This document shows positions 35,538 to 47,600 of a stretch of 64,000 nucleotides of DNA, one piece after another. The notes under the pieces were generated by a model. That model had not been told where the DNA came from, did no database searches, and saw nothing but the letters and a program-made list of their open reading frames with translations. The translations under genes and the position numbers were made by a program. The DNA comes from Malus domestica (taxonomy: Eukaryota > Streptophyta > Magnoliopsida > Rosales > Rosaceae): assembly GCF_042453785.1 (NCBI RefSeq), contig NC_091673.1, positions 5,048,501 through 5,112,500 on the forward strand, given 5' to 3'. Numbering within the stretch: the first letter of the stretch is position 1; each line of letters opens with the position of its first letter.

Positions 35538-35552
35538 CAACGAACCTAGACG
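35538..35552 (+). promoter_or_regulatory. UPE-box-like motif, MIR395 hairpin 3
   Basis: CAACGAACCTAGACG, two changes from the CATTGAACCTRGACR core, about 178 bp upstream of the hairpin and in the same relative orientation as at hairpin 1. Confidence 0.6.
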
Positions 35553-36723
35553 TCAATGTGGCCTAGATGGGAAGTTTGGAACTAATTAAGGAATCCACTT
35601 CTAGTAGCCACATGCCGCCGACCAGTCTGCATAGAAATTGTATTCTTTCACACATTTCTCTACCCGGCCTGTAATTATTTTCAGTTTTATTTGATATATG
35701 GACAGAAGAGAAAGTGATACTCGTGATTGTTCATTATTTATTATTTCTAGAATACACTTACAAAAAAACATTTTAAATGGGTTTTCTCATATGTGATGCG
35801 GATGCTACAATAAAAGTTTAATCAAGTTGATGAACGCATGAGGCAAATCCATGCGATATCAATTCCTTGTTGGCATCATCTGAGCTTAGCATGTGCTACC
35901 GAGCCTGAGCAAGAGTTATCCTATACATGTACGTACCAGGGCATGAAGATGTCCTCTGTTACGTTTATCTGATATCTAGTAGAGATTCTTATCCCACAAT
36001 CCGAAATATATCCTCAGTCACGTGACGATGAGTTGTAGAGACTTGTCTTGGTGACACACGAGAATCTCTCGATATCTAGCTATCATAGAGATGAAACTAT
36101 ATCTTAAATCACGTAATTAGTATTGTAAACTTACAAGAATATATCATCAATGAGACATGAGATCATTGCTCAATATAAGCTATCAAAGAGATATTGAGGA
36201 GGATGCGCCTCGGAAATGCAAGATGCCAAGATGCTTGTTGGATAGAAAGCTGGGGGTTATCGAGCTAGGTCTGTCACTCACTATAAAATTTACTTCCAGA
36301 TCTTGTTCAGTTCCATCCAAGCTGGACGAGAAAGACATGGGAGGACCACCAGTAGAGAGAGAAGGAAAAAGATTGAGATGAAGTAATAGAAAATTGAACC
36401 TGGTCAGAATTGCAGTCAGATGGAGGAGAGAACAAAAGTGAGGTGAGTGTCAACCCTTTTGTTGTGTTTCATATCCAAGCCTGTTCCTTTCATCCTTTTT
36501 CTTGGATGCAAAAAGCATACATTCCAGAAGCAGGTCTTAGCTAGTAGCAACAACACATATGAGGTTCTGAGTTGTGACAGAAATTCAATTGTATATATGT
36601 GAATTGAAAAGGCTGAAAAGGAAAGGAATGGAGGCAAAGTGCATGGGAAAAGATCGAGGATAGAATGGCACATGACGATCTCTCCTCAATATTATTCGCT
36701 ACCTTCCATTTGGCCTCCAATTT
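35553..36723. other. Divergent region between MIR395 hairpins 3 and 4
   Basis: No gene recognised. Frames at 36157-36381 (plus) and 36416-36673 (minus) have no recognisable domain or conserved start. Confidence 0.5.
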
Positions 36724-36738
36724 TGTCTAGGTTCATAG
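36724..36738 (-). promoter_or_regulatory. UPE-box-like motif, MIR395 hairpin 4
   Basis: On the minus strand CTATGAACCTAGACA. It lies about 190 bp upstream of the plus-strand hairpin 4 and therefore has the same orientation relative to its hairpin as the motifs of hairpins 1 and 3. Confidence 0.6.
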
Positions 36739-36831
36739 ATCGATTTCCTCTTCTAACTTCCCTCTTGAACAAAGACAAAGAATTCAGGACCATCCATGAT
36801 ATATACAACAAATGCCAAGAGAGTCACTCAC

Positions 36832-36839
36832 TATATATA
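36832..36839 (+). promoter_or_regulatory. Candidate TATA box of MIR395 hairpin 4
   Basis: TATATATA about 90 bp before the hairpin, between it and the UPE-like motif. Confidence 0.6.
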
Positions 36840-36929
36840 GTAGAGTCAGTTGCAACGATCATAACCAATAAGCTATAACAAGTTTCGAAAGAAGTAGAAA
36901 GAAAGAAAAGAAATAGGTCTACAATGCTA

Positions 36930-37035
36930 TCAGGTGTCACCAAGAGTTCCCTTGACCACTTCATTGGGAAATAGTCTCTTTTGCAACTAAATATCCTACT
37001 GAAGTGTTTGGGGGAACTCCCGGCGGCATTTGATT
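36930..37035 (+). ncRNA. MIR395: MIR395 precursor 4 (canonical)
   Basis: The 5' arm AAGAGTTCCCTTGACCACTT and the 3' arm with a canonical miR395 at 36999-37019 (CTGAAGTGTTTGGGGG then AACTC) form a compact hairpin with a loop of about 30 nt. First of three tandem units of about 222 bp. Confidence 0.95.
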
Positions 37036-37154
37036 TTACAAAGAACGAAAAGGGTTATGATCAGCCTCCTACAGTCCCACCTCCACTTCCCTAGTTTGAG
37101 TTCCCATCGCAATGTACTTAATGTATGAGGCTGTTATAAAGGAAGAAGAATATC

Positions 37155-37260
37155 ATCAGGTGTGACCAAGAGTTCCCTTGACCACTTCATTGGGAAATAA
37201 TCTTTTTGGAACTATATATCCTACTGAAGTGTTTGGGGGGAATTCCTGTTGGCATTTGAT
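37155..37260 (+). ncRNA. MIR395: MIR395 precursor 5 (variant mature)
   Basis: Same 5' arm as hairpin 4. The 3' arm at 37224-37244 begins CTGAAGTGTTTGGGG but has one extra G and continues GGAATT, so the 3' half of the mature RNA differs. It has no UPE-like motif or TATA of its own and may be read from the hairpin 4 promoter. Confidence 0.85.
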
Positions 37261-37377
37261 TTTACAAAGAATGAAAACGGTTATCAGCTTCATTTAGTCC
37301 CACCTTCACTTCCCGGGTTTGAGCCCCCATCGCAATGTACTTACTCTATGAAGTTGTTATAAAGGAAGAAGAATATT

Positions 37378-37482
37378 ATCGAGTGTCACCAAGAGTTCCC
37401 TTGACCACTTCATTGGGAAATAGTCCTTTTTGCAACTATATATGCTACAGAAGTGTTTGGGGGAACTCCCGTTGGCATTTGA
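37378..37482 (+). ncRNA. MIR395: MIR395 precursor 6 (variant 5' end)
   Basis: Third tandem unit. The mature region at 37448-37468 starts CAGAAG instead of CTGAAG and then matches GTGTTTGGGGGAACTC. The 5' arm is the same as in units 4 and 5. Confidence 0.88.
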
Positions 37483-37590
37483 TTTTACAAAGAAAAAAAA
37501 AAGGCTCACCAGCCTTCCACAGTCCCACCACCTTTGATTTCCACAGGTTTGAGCCCCGGCACAATGTCATTGTTGTATGAAGTTCTGCTA

Positions 37591-40249
37591 ACAATCTAGT
37601 TTGCTACATTGTTTTCGCAGCTCAATCATAAGCTAATTAACTATCTAGAATATATTCTCCTCCCTTTTGTTGTGTTAGTTATGATTTTATTAGTAATCAT
37701 TCTACTTTATGTGCAGTGTGCAAACACATATTGCTTATTCTTTTCATGATTAGACTGGCAGACAGTTCTCTAGCAGCAGCAGCAGCAGCGCAACGATGAC
37801 CAATTCTCAGCAATGTCATAAACTTAAACTGGTATTTATCTTTTTCATTTTTTCTGTTATCTTCAAACACTCCATAAACACAGCAGCAGCGCAATGCAAC
37901 AACAAACGTACCTGATAAAGCAAATGTTTGTGCCTAAAACCAGGAATTGAATGACAACAATAGGATTGATTGGCCGCCTTCGTATTGCGCACTAGGCCAT
38001 TGTTTCTTTGGCCAAGAACTTGGTTGGATCCAATTAAATAATCCTTGAATTCTACAGAATAGTATATGAAAAGAGGAAACTAATGTCAGCCATTGAGTTC
38101 AAAGAGAACAAAACAAACTGCCCCCTCACGTTTGAGAAATTTTCAAGCCTAGCACATGGATAGCACCAATCGAGTGGTGTGGAGTGGCCATTAGGCTTCA
38201 CACATGGAATAATCTGCTCTGTATGTACCATGAAGAAAGTTAGGGTTCCACATAAAATCAATTGGCGATATGAGGAGTAATTCAATTACTTATACGGACA
38301 TGTAATGCCTTTTTTTTCTCCGATGTAGGATTCATACTCTCAATACAAATTAATAAAAAGAAGTTACACATTCAAGTTTCATGTTGTCTTGTAAGTCACA
38401 TAATGCTGCATTACAATTTTAACTTCCATAATTGTAATACGAATTAATTTTTTGCTCTGTCCAAACAAATAATTAAAAGTAGCCATGGCCATTGTTACCT
38501 TAATGTGACTTGATGATCGAGGTCTGTATTAAGGTCTAAAATTATTAGGCTCAAACTGATGAGTCAGGACAAGATTTCGCATGTTCCTTTCTTTTTCACA
38601 ATTTCTCAGCAACCAAACAAGAAATTAGGGCTTTTGGTTCTTAGCACATCAGCGAAAATAGAAACTTTAGAGAAACTATAAACCATACAATTTGATTAAC
38701 TGAGAAAATAAATCGTACAATTAATTTGATGACCATGCTTCGTCTCGTTAACGACAATAAAGTTGGGATTTTGAGTCTGTTTCCGGCGTTTTCTGCACGA
38801 TCAAATAGAAAAATTTGAGTACCTTCCGGTTTAAAGTTCGGTAAAATTTGTAATTAATCAGAAGCCAACATAGTAATTTAGGGTTTCATGCTCCAAAGAA
38901 AACATTCGACGTCATACTCAGACACGATATTGTAGTGGGAATGGGACGGACCCTCAAGGTGGGCCACACAAAACTTCTCTTTAATTTTAGATGGACACAA
39001 TTCTTTAATCCGACTGAGGTCAAAACTAACCCAAAAAACAGAATCCTTCGCCAATAAACAAAAAATAAATAAAAATTTATGAAAAGGCTTCACAAAGTTA
39101 TTTTTTTATTCAAAAATGCTTAATAATTTTTTTTTATCCATAAGGGCAAGCCTTATGACAGAACTCAGGAGTACATGTGTGGCTTTGGGTTATACTAGTC
39201 ATCATGGAGCTTTGTTAGCTAATTTCCAAGTCAGGTTTGTCTTGGTGGATCAAATCCGAAATGCTCAGGTGAATGATCCAGAGTGTTTGGAGTTGATGCG
39301 ACCAGTACTGAACCACGTCTAGAGAAAGTCACAATATTTACAAACGATATTTTACATTAATCTTCTTTAAGCGATCAAATTCTTTTTTATTATTATCATC
39401 ATCATATTAAGACCTAGAGGAAATCACAATCTGATTGGTTTTGCGGTTCTTTAGTTTTTTTTTTTTTTTTTCAAAACTTGATTTTGTATTATAAATAATT
39501 AGCTTAATTGTTTCTTGTATTAAGTCGGGTCGAATAATAATTAAACTATCAGATTGAGAATCTCACCAACTCGTACTAAATTAGTTTCGGGATCAAAAAT
39601 CTAATCCATTAATTAACAGGTCTTAGGAAAATAAGCGAAAGTAATTACATTTGAGGGTATTGTATTCAAGTTCTTGTTAATTTCGCACCACGTGCGAGTC
39701 ATTATAATATATATATTGAACAAACGATATTATCTACATTAAAGGAGTAGGGGAGTGAGCTAAACCTCACAATGAGCTAGTAATAATGTGGGATAGCAAC
39801 AATGTGCGAGTCATTATATATTCATTCACAAAACACAAAGAAGAATATGTTTGAAATTCTCATAGAGAATTTATTTCAAGTTAAAATGTGATGAAGAATA
39901 CCAATCATGTACTCTTCATGATAGAGTCTAAGCCTAGCTCTAACTTCTAAGCAATCGTCTTAAAGACTTGAAAAATTAATATACATTCTGCTTCAGTATT
40001 AGATCTACGGTTGACTAATATAATCAATTCCATGTCTTCATTGATGATAGCCTAAGCAGTTGGACGAGATCAACGCATTACCTATATATCACAAGAACAA
40101 TAATATAATATCAATTACAAAGTAGAAAAGAAAGCAAGAAGCTTTAGAATATTTATGAATGTGAAAATATATAGCTAAGAATGCAGAAACTAAAAAAATT
40201 TGTACTCTTGATTATTACAACGTCAGTCTTGAAATGACATTTGTTTATC
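37591..40249. other. Intergenic, no gene recognised
   Basis: About 2.6 kb of AT-rich sequence. Short (AGC)n runs lie at about 37775-37795 and near 37885, and a T run near 39456. The short frames carry no recognisable domains. Confidence 0.5.
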
Positions 40250-40390
40250 AAATGACGCCAGGAGTTTCCCCAAACACTTCAATAGGAATACATAAGAAGA
40301 CAATTGTTCGAAACCATATCGGAGAGGGAGATTAATCGCACCTCCCAATGAAGTGGTCAAGGGAACTCTAGGAGACACCTGATTTCTTTG
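40250..40390 (-). ncRNA. MIR395: MIR395 precursor 7 (variant)
   Basis: On the minus strand the 5' arm GAGTTCCCTTGACCACTTCA equals that of hairpin 4, and the 3' arm at 40262-40282 reads TTGAAGTGTTTGGGGAAACTC-like (T for C at position 1 and GGGGAA for GGGGGA). The loop is longer than in hairpins 4-6. Confidence 0.85.
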
Positions 40391-40433
40391 TTGATGTTTA
40401 GCTTGATTAGATGATGAGGTAATGTCAACAGGG

Positions 40434-40456
40434 TCTATATATATATATATATATAG
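40434..40456 (-). promoter_or_regulatory. AT microsatellite acting as candidate TATA region of hairpin 7
   Basis: A (TA)n run about 45 bp upstream of hairpin 7 on the minus strand, in the position of the TATA boxes of the other copies. Confidence 0.45.
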
Positions 40457-40538
40457 CGGTCGATCGATGATCATAGTTGTCTAGTACTCTTCGGATTCAA
40501 ATCCAATGGGAACAAATTATGTGGGGATAAAGTTGTAG

Positions 40539-40553
40539 GCGGTGAACCTAGAC
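40539..40553 (+). promoter_or_regulatory. UPE-box-like motif, MIR395 hairpin 7
   Basis: GCGGTGAACCTAGAC, about 150 bp upstream of the hairpin, with the same core TGAACCTAGAC and orientation as at hairpin 1. Confidence 0.55.
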
Positions 40554-41099
40554 TGCTATGTGGGATAAATACACAGTAGAGAATAATATCTTAGTCGTAG
40601 TAAAGTGGGCTTAAAGATTTTAATTGCAGTGGAGTTACAGGGTTCTCTTCTAGTGATCAAAAGCTGGCCAAGTTGCAGTGCCAAAGGCCAATGTGAGAAA
40701 AGTATCTGCATGCCCCCACACCTATGTATCTATCGCGATCGTCCTTCAAAACTCGATATGCCAAATTAAGTTAAACTATGCAACTCTTAGCTTGTAAATA
40801 TGTTTATAGTGCGTAGCTTAACTTCCAATCCTTAAATAATATGGGTGAAAAGGAAAAATATATATGGTTGTTTTATTTAGCTGAATGAGAATATTTGCAA
40901 CATATGGAGCCCTCAACCCCCTCCTCCTCCTCAAATATCTTTCTTCATATATGAACTTTCATATATCTGATTCTAACCCACAATTGTGACCAGATACAAT
41001 TGCTGTGGCCCAAATTCCATTTAGTAAATTTCTGTCATCTCAACTTTGGCATTTCATTTCTAGGAATCATGACAAGTGAAAACTAAGAAGCTAATTGGT
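40554..41099. other. Divergent region between MIR395 hairpins 7 and 8
   Basis: No gene. A weak UPE-like sequence, TGACCAGATACAATTG, lies at about 40987-41002, roughly 150 bp upstream of hairpin 8. Confidence 0.4.
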
Positions 41100-41107
41100 T
41101 ATAAATA
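41100..41107 (+). promoter_or_regulatory. Candidate TATA box of MIR395 hairpin 8
   Basis: TATAAATA about 43 bp before the hairpin on the plus strand. Confidence 0.55.
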
Positions 41108-41149
41108 TGGTATACTCACCCAGCTAGGAACCAAATTAAGCAAGTGAAG

Positions 41150-41285
41150 TCAGATGTCCCATGGAATTTCCCTGACCACTTCATTGGGATGAATCTTCCT
41201 AAAACCTTTCAACTGAAGGTGAAATTCCATGCATCATGCATGGATATCCCACTGAAGTCTGGGGGAACTGGCATGACCTCTAGCT
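41150..41285 (+). ncRNA. MIR395: MIR395-like precursor 8 (diverged)
   Basis: The 5' arm GGAATTTCCCTGACCACTTC matches the family. The 3' arm at 41252-41271 reads CTGAAGTCTGGGGGAACTGG, lacking bases of the GTGTTTGG centre. The loop includes a palindrome around GCATCATGCATG. Probably a decaying copy; it could still fold. Confidence 0.65.
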
Positions 41286-42289
41286 GATCATCGTATGTGT
41301 CCAGGTCAGAACTGTATATTCCTTGATGGATATCTGGCTAACTCAGCAATTGTATTGCAACGTCAGTCTTGCTACTCAATCTATATCATTTCCCAAGAGG
41401 CCTGCGGGTGAGCATTAAACAGGTGAAGTCGAAACAAATAATGATGAGATCATGCATGGAGTAGTGAGGGGAGCTTCCTCAATTTGGAAAGCTTTTTTTA
41501 TCTAAAGTTGTTACTTATAACTCTTTTTCCCGGATAAGCGGCTGAAACTCAGTCACTTTAATTAATATGCTGATCAGACCGAAAGTGCAGCTTGCAAATG
41601 TCATATACTATTTTTGAACTAATAATTTAGGGTGGTGATATTTAAACCCAACTTTTTTCCTAACAATCCGCAACCTTTCATCGATGTTTAGTTTTCCAAG
41701 TTTACCGTATATTGTGGCAGTAAAAGACTAAAAGAGTACTCTAGGAATATGGTAAAATTCACTGAAAGACATGAGTATATGATGTTTTCCAAGTAAACAT
41801 GAGTGAATGGAATTATTCTAAATTTAGGCATTTATATTAGGTGATTGAGAGTACGTGTGGTGAAGTTGAAGTTTTACCAAAAATCAATTAGACAGAGGTC
41901 CAATATCATTTAAACAATCATATATATTATATAGAACTAATTTGCAATGGTGTGGTTTTTGATAATCTACGTATATAGAAAAGTCAATAGCTACGGTAGC
42001 ATGTTGGAGTTCTAATGGGGGTACTTTTGGAACAGTAGTTGGGTATGGTTAGGATTCAATAAAAAGTTGGGCGTAGATAGAACATAGAAGGTTTGGCATG
42101 TACCAAGGAAAAGTAGGGTTTAAGTAGAGACGGCACCCAATAATTTAATGTTCCAAGAGTAACAGCTAGCTGCAAAAAATGCAACCGTGAATCGTGAACG
42201 TTACGTACAAATTGGCTCATATACCTTATATATATATACACACACCATCCCTAGCTAACCAAAGAGAAGAAACCATACTGTCACCAGCG
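41286..42289. other. Intergenic upstream of the PQQ-propeller gene
   Basis: No gene recognised. TTATATATATA at about 42226-42237 lies some 55 bp before the next start codon and may be its TATA box. Confidence 0.5.
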
Positions 42290-44121
42290 ATGGCTTACAT
42301 GGAAAATCTGAAATGTCACTACACCATGAAAATGTTAATCATGCTATTGTGTTTGTTTACAGTTCTTGATACCACAAATGCCATTGTAAGTACTAACTAA
42401 TTATGTATGAAGCTTTAGTTATGCATGCACAATAATTAGTTAATTAGTATATGTGATGTATAGTTTGTTCTGAATTTTTATATGTTTTGATCAGTGGTTA
42501 AATCATGGAGGTGATATTGGCAACAGAAGGAATTCTGTTGGGGAAGTGCTAATCAACCCTAGGACAGTGCAAAACATGAGCTTGAGATGGTCTTTTTTCG
42601 CCGGTAGAGACATATCAGCGACGCCGGCACTAGCTGATGGAAGGGTTTATTTTCCGTCATGGAACGGAAATGTGCATGCTGTGGATGCATTCACTGGTCG
42701 TTTAATATGGCAGCGGAATCTTGGTGAGTTAACTGGACTCAATGGAACAGGAATCGTTTCGAATGTGAATGCCACAGTTTCAAGAGCAACCCCATCAATA
42801 GCTGGAAACCTATTGATCGTCGGAATTTATGGACCTGCTGTTGTGATTGCCCTGGATCGATCCAATGGAAGGCTTGTGTGGTCTACTGAACTTGATCCAC
42901 GTCCAAGAGTCCTCATCACCATGTCTGGAACCGTACACTTAGGGTTAGTGCAAGCACTCAAATATGTTATACGTACCATTTGTGTCCGTCCATATTTCGT
43001 TCAGAGTTAGATACCTAACTGCTGTTCGAATTTGGTGAATTTTGTAGTGACGATCTTTCAAAGGAGACCTAGAATATAAACAGTTCTAATTATAAAAAAT
43101 ATTGTTTAGTGGACTCAAATGAGTAATTAGCGTCGTATTAACTTATCTTAGCTAAGTCTAGCACTTTAATGTATATTTTAATTTTGCAGTGCATTTTATG
43201 TTGGTGTGTCGTCTTTGCAAGAAGCGTTACCAGCAGCACAATGTTGTAATTTCCGAGGAAGCCTAGCGAAGCTCAGCCTTAGAACCGGGTCGGTCTTATG
43301 GCGGACTTACATGCTACCGGACAATGGCGGTAGCTTGGGAGGTTACTCGGGAGCTGCCATATGGGGAAGCAGCCCGGCCATCGATATATCCAGAAGACAC
43401 GTATATGTGGCTACTGGGAACCTCTACACGGCTCCACCTGAGGTGACTGAATGCCAAGAGAGGCAGAATAACCAAACAGGAAGACCTACCCAGCCTGATC
43501 AGTGCTTTGGTCCAGATATCAACTTCAATTCGATCCTGGCTTTGGACCTTGATTCCGGGAGGATTGTATGGTCTAGGCAACTGGGTGGATATGATATTTT
43601 CTATTTTGCTTGTTTGGTACCAAACAACCCTGACTGCCCGCCGGGACCTAATGTGGACGCCGACTTCGGAGAGGCGCCCATGCTGCTTACCATACGCCCT
43701 AACGGAACAAGACGTGCGCTGGATGTCGTGGTGGCAGTACAGAAAAGCGGGTTTGCGTGGGCACTAAACCGTGACAATGGAAGTATAGTCTGGTTTAAGG
43801 TAAAATGAGCAGCTAAAGAAATCAGGTTGCGTGTTTAAAATTACGAATTGCTTATGTCCAAATCAGCGTGGAATGCAAAAAGGCTAATAAGTTTGCTGAA
43901 TTTTGTAGTTGGCCGGACCGGGTGGCAATGAGGGAGGAGGGATATGGGGTGCAGCCACAGATGGTAGAAGGGTATACACAAACATTGCCAACGGCGACCG
44001 ACAGAACTTCACTCTCGCACCTTCAACCCAGACGACAACGGCCGGAGTATGGGTGGCTCTCGATGCAGATACAGGGAATATCTTGTGGACAACTGCAAAC
44101 CCTAGCAACGATACTTCCCAG

Positions 44122-44661
44122 TGTCACGGGATGACTCTTTAAGCCTTCCGCCCGTGCGGCACTTAGACTTGAATACCTCGATGAACAAGCTAAGTAAGCC
44201 TTCGAAGCCTCGCTTCCCCGGATCAAATCACAAAGAAAGCTAAGATAGCTTGGAGAATGCTAAGATCACTTAGAAGATGGGAGAAAGGAAGCTTTGTATT
44301 GAAAGTTAAGAGAACTTTACAATTACTTACAATTCTTGGATGGTTTGGCCAAATGGCCTTGCCTCCTATTTATAGGCCTAAGTCACCTCCTCAATGGAGG
44401 GTTCTAGAATCCTCTACTTACATCCAAAAATATCTAGCATAGTTCTAGATACAACTTGCCTAATCTAGATTATTCTAGGTGAGGCTTAAATATGTACACT
44501 TGTGTGGAATGTTCCGGAATGCCCTAGATTATCTTGAATGCTCCGCCACGTTCTTGATTTCTCCGGGACGTTCCAGAAGCTTCCATGAAGACAAGGCTTT
44601 ATGGGCTTAGATATATGATGTCTTGGGCATTTTCTTTGTTTTTAACATGCGGCCCGTGACA
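44122..44661 (-). repeat. 3' LTR of the chromovirus
   Basis: 540 bp, same as 49385-49924 except at two positions (near 44334 A/G and near 44565 G/A). Confidence 0.95.
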
Positions 44662-44674
44662 TCCTCCCCCACTT
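44662..44674 (-). other. Polypurine tract of the chromovirus
   Basis: On the minus strand AAGTGGGGGAGGA directly before the 3' LTR, the expected plus-strand primer for reverse transcription. It touches the end of the polyprotein frame. Confidence 0.8.
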
Positions 44675-47600
44675 AAGCCGTCGACGTCCTCGTCGACTCT
44701 TGCCTCTCGAATGTCTCGATCAAGTCCTTATATTGCCATAAGGACGACTCCTTCTCCCATGTTGCTTCGGAGTATGGTAGCCCCTTCCATTTGACAAAGT
44801 ACTCCACATGCTTTGGTTGTCTTGGTCGCACCACGACACGCTTAGCTTCAATGTTCTCCACTTCTTTGTCAAATGCCTCTGTCATCAAAGGGGGTGCTCG
44901 ATGAGACTCACCTCGACTTGGTTCCTCATCGTCCGCATGATAAGGCTTCAAGTTGCTCACATGGAACACCGGGTGAAACTTGAGGCGGGGTGGGAGTTCC
45001 ACAACATAAGCGGCTTTGCCAACCTTCTTGATGATAGGGAATGGTCCCTCATATTTCCGCAACAAGCTCTTGTGCAAGCCACGAGTACTCTTGTGCTGAG
45101 ACGCATTGAGCTTCACAAAGACTTGGTCGCCGGTTTGGAACTCCACATTCCTTCGCTTACGATCCGCCCATTTCTTCATCTTCTTTGAAGCCTTCTCCAA
45201 ATGAGCTCGAGCAAGTTCGTGGGCTAATTGCCACTCCTTAGCGGTTTTGAAAGCGGCTGGACTATTCCCCGTGTAGCCAGTCACGACCGTGTTCGGGGTC
45301 AAGGGTTGTTGCCCTATAGCCAACTCGAACGGACTTTTCCCCGTCGACTCCGAACGTTGCAAGTTATAAGAGAATTGGGCAACATCAAGTAACTTAGCCC
45401 GATCTCGTTGATTGGCACTAACATAGTGCCGCAAATAAGTCTCCAACAATGCGTTAACCCGCTCCGTTTGTCCATCAGTTTGGGGATGAAAAGCTGTGGA
45501 GAAGTCTAACTTTGAGCCAAGTAGCTTGAAAAGCTCCTTCCAAAATCTACCCGTGAAGCGAGCATCTCGATCACTGACTATGCTCCTCGGAACACCCCAA
45601 TACTTCACCACGTGCTTTAGAAACAAGCGTGCAGCTACTTCGGCTGTGCACTCCACGGGTGCGGGTATGAAAGTGGCATACTTGGTGAATCTATCAACCA
45701 CGACGAAGATAGATCCACATCCATCAGACTTGGGCAAATGTGTGATGAAATCCATGGTCAAACACTCCCATGGTCTTGATGGGGTGGGAAGTGGTTCCAA
45801 CAGTCCTCCCGGTTGCCTTTGTTCCACTTTGTCTTGTTGGCACACAAGACAAGTCTTCACGTATGAATCTACATCATCCCGCATTTGTGGCCAATAATAA
45901 GCATCGCTCACCAAAGCCAACGTGCGGTGAGTGCCAGGATGTCCTGCCCACATTGAGTCATGGCACTCCTTAAGGATTTCTTTCCTTAAGCTTCCCCACT
46001 TTGGGACGTAGATCCGCTTGCCCTTGGTGTATAGCAAGCCGTCCTCAAGCCAAAACCTTCTTGTCTTCCCATCCTTGACAAACTCCACAATGTTCTTGGC
46101 TTGGACGTCATGTGATAAACCTTCTCGGACACGGCCCAAGAGATGGCTTTGCGGCTTGAGTACCGTAGCCATTAACTCTACTCGTCTACTTAGAGCATCG
46201 GCCACCACGTTCTCCTTTCCTTGCTTGTACTCTAGCTTGTAATCAAACTCCGCTAAGAACTCTTGCCACCTTGCTTGCTTAGGTGTGAGCTTTTGTTGGG
46301 TTTGAAAGTAGCTAGTGGCAACGTTGTCCGTCTTGATGATGAATGGGGTACCAAGCAAGTAATGCCTCCAAACTCTAAGGCAATGGACGATGGCGGTCAT
46401 CTCCTTTTCATGGGTCGTGTACCTCTTCTCAGCATTGTTCAGCTTGCGACTTTCATAGGCTATCGGATGTCCCTCTTGCATCAACACTCCTCCTATGGCA
46501 AAGTCGGAAGCATCAGTGTGCAACTCGAATGGCTTACTAAGGTCGGGCAACCTTAGTACAGGCTCCTCCATTAGGGCCTTCTTCAACCTCTCAAAGGCCT
46601 CTTGACACCGGTCCGTCCATTCCCATGCCTTGTTTTTCTTAAGAAGGTCTGTTAAGGGTGCCGCTATAGCTGAATACCCTTTTATGAATCTCCGATAGTA
46701 GTTGGCTAGCCCCAGAAAGGATCGTAGTGTTGGTACCTTGGTCGGCGGTTCCCACTCTTGAATGGCCTTGATCTTGCCCTTTTCCATCATAAGTTTCCCC
46801 TCCTTTATCTTGTGGCCAAGAAATTCTACTTCTTTTGTGGCAAAGGAGCATTTCTCCTTCTTGACATAGAGTTCATGCTCCCGAAGGGTCTTGAACACTA
46901 TGCGCAAGTGCTTGACGTGCTCCTCCAATGTCTTGCTATAGACAACGATATCATCAATGTAAACCACGACAAACTTGTCAAGATAAGGATGGAATACCTT
47001 GTTCATCAATGTACAGAATGTTGCAGGGGCATTGGTCAGACCAAATGGCATGACTTTATACTCGAACGCTCCATATCTGGTCACCATCGCCGTCTTCGAT
47101 TCGTCTCCAGGGGCTATCCTCACTTGGTAGTATCCCGATCGAAGATCTAACTTTGTGAAGTACCTTGCTTCACCAAGTTGATCGAATAAGTCGGCGATCA
47201 ACGGAAGTGGGTACTTGTTCTTGATGGTAATCTTGTTCAATGCTCTATAGTCGATGCACAACCTTAGGCTACCTTCTTTCTTGCGTTGGAACAGGACGGG
47301 TGCACCATATGGGGACTTGGAGGGTTGGATGTAGCCAGCATCAAGTAGCTCGTTGAGTTGCTTCCTCAATTCCTCCAACTCGGGTGGCGACATCCTATAA
47401 GGTGATTTGGAGGGAGGCTTAGCACCAGGCTCCAACTCAATCGCATGGTCGACCTCTCTCCTTGGTGGTAACTTCTTTGGCAGTTCCTTAGGCATCACGT
47501 CCGCAAACTCCACAAGGACGTCTTCCACTTGTTTCGGCAAAGGCCCGTACTTCTCCTCCCCTTCATTCAACATTAGGGTTGCAAGAAATGTGGCCTCGCC

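Larger units (their letters stand above)
36915..37590 (+). repeat. Tandem array of three about 222-bp MIR395 units
   Basis: Each unit has a hairpin (starts near 36930, 37155, 37378), then GGCATTTGATTTTACAAAGA, then CAGTCCCACC...TTTGAGCCCC-like sequence and GCAATGTACTTA...GTTGTTATAAAGGAAGAAGA. Spacing of 225 and 223 bp shows recent unequal-crossover expansion. Confidence 0.9.

Noticed and set aside
37335-40474. Two open frames on different strands (37335-37580 plus and 40223-40474 minus) that share the peptide PRVPLTTSLG, like a conserved small protein
   Set aside because: The shared residues come from the MIR395 5' arm (AGAGTTCCCTTGACCACTTC) read in the same frame; the flanking residues do not match.
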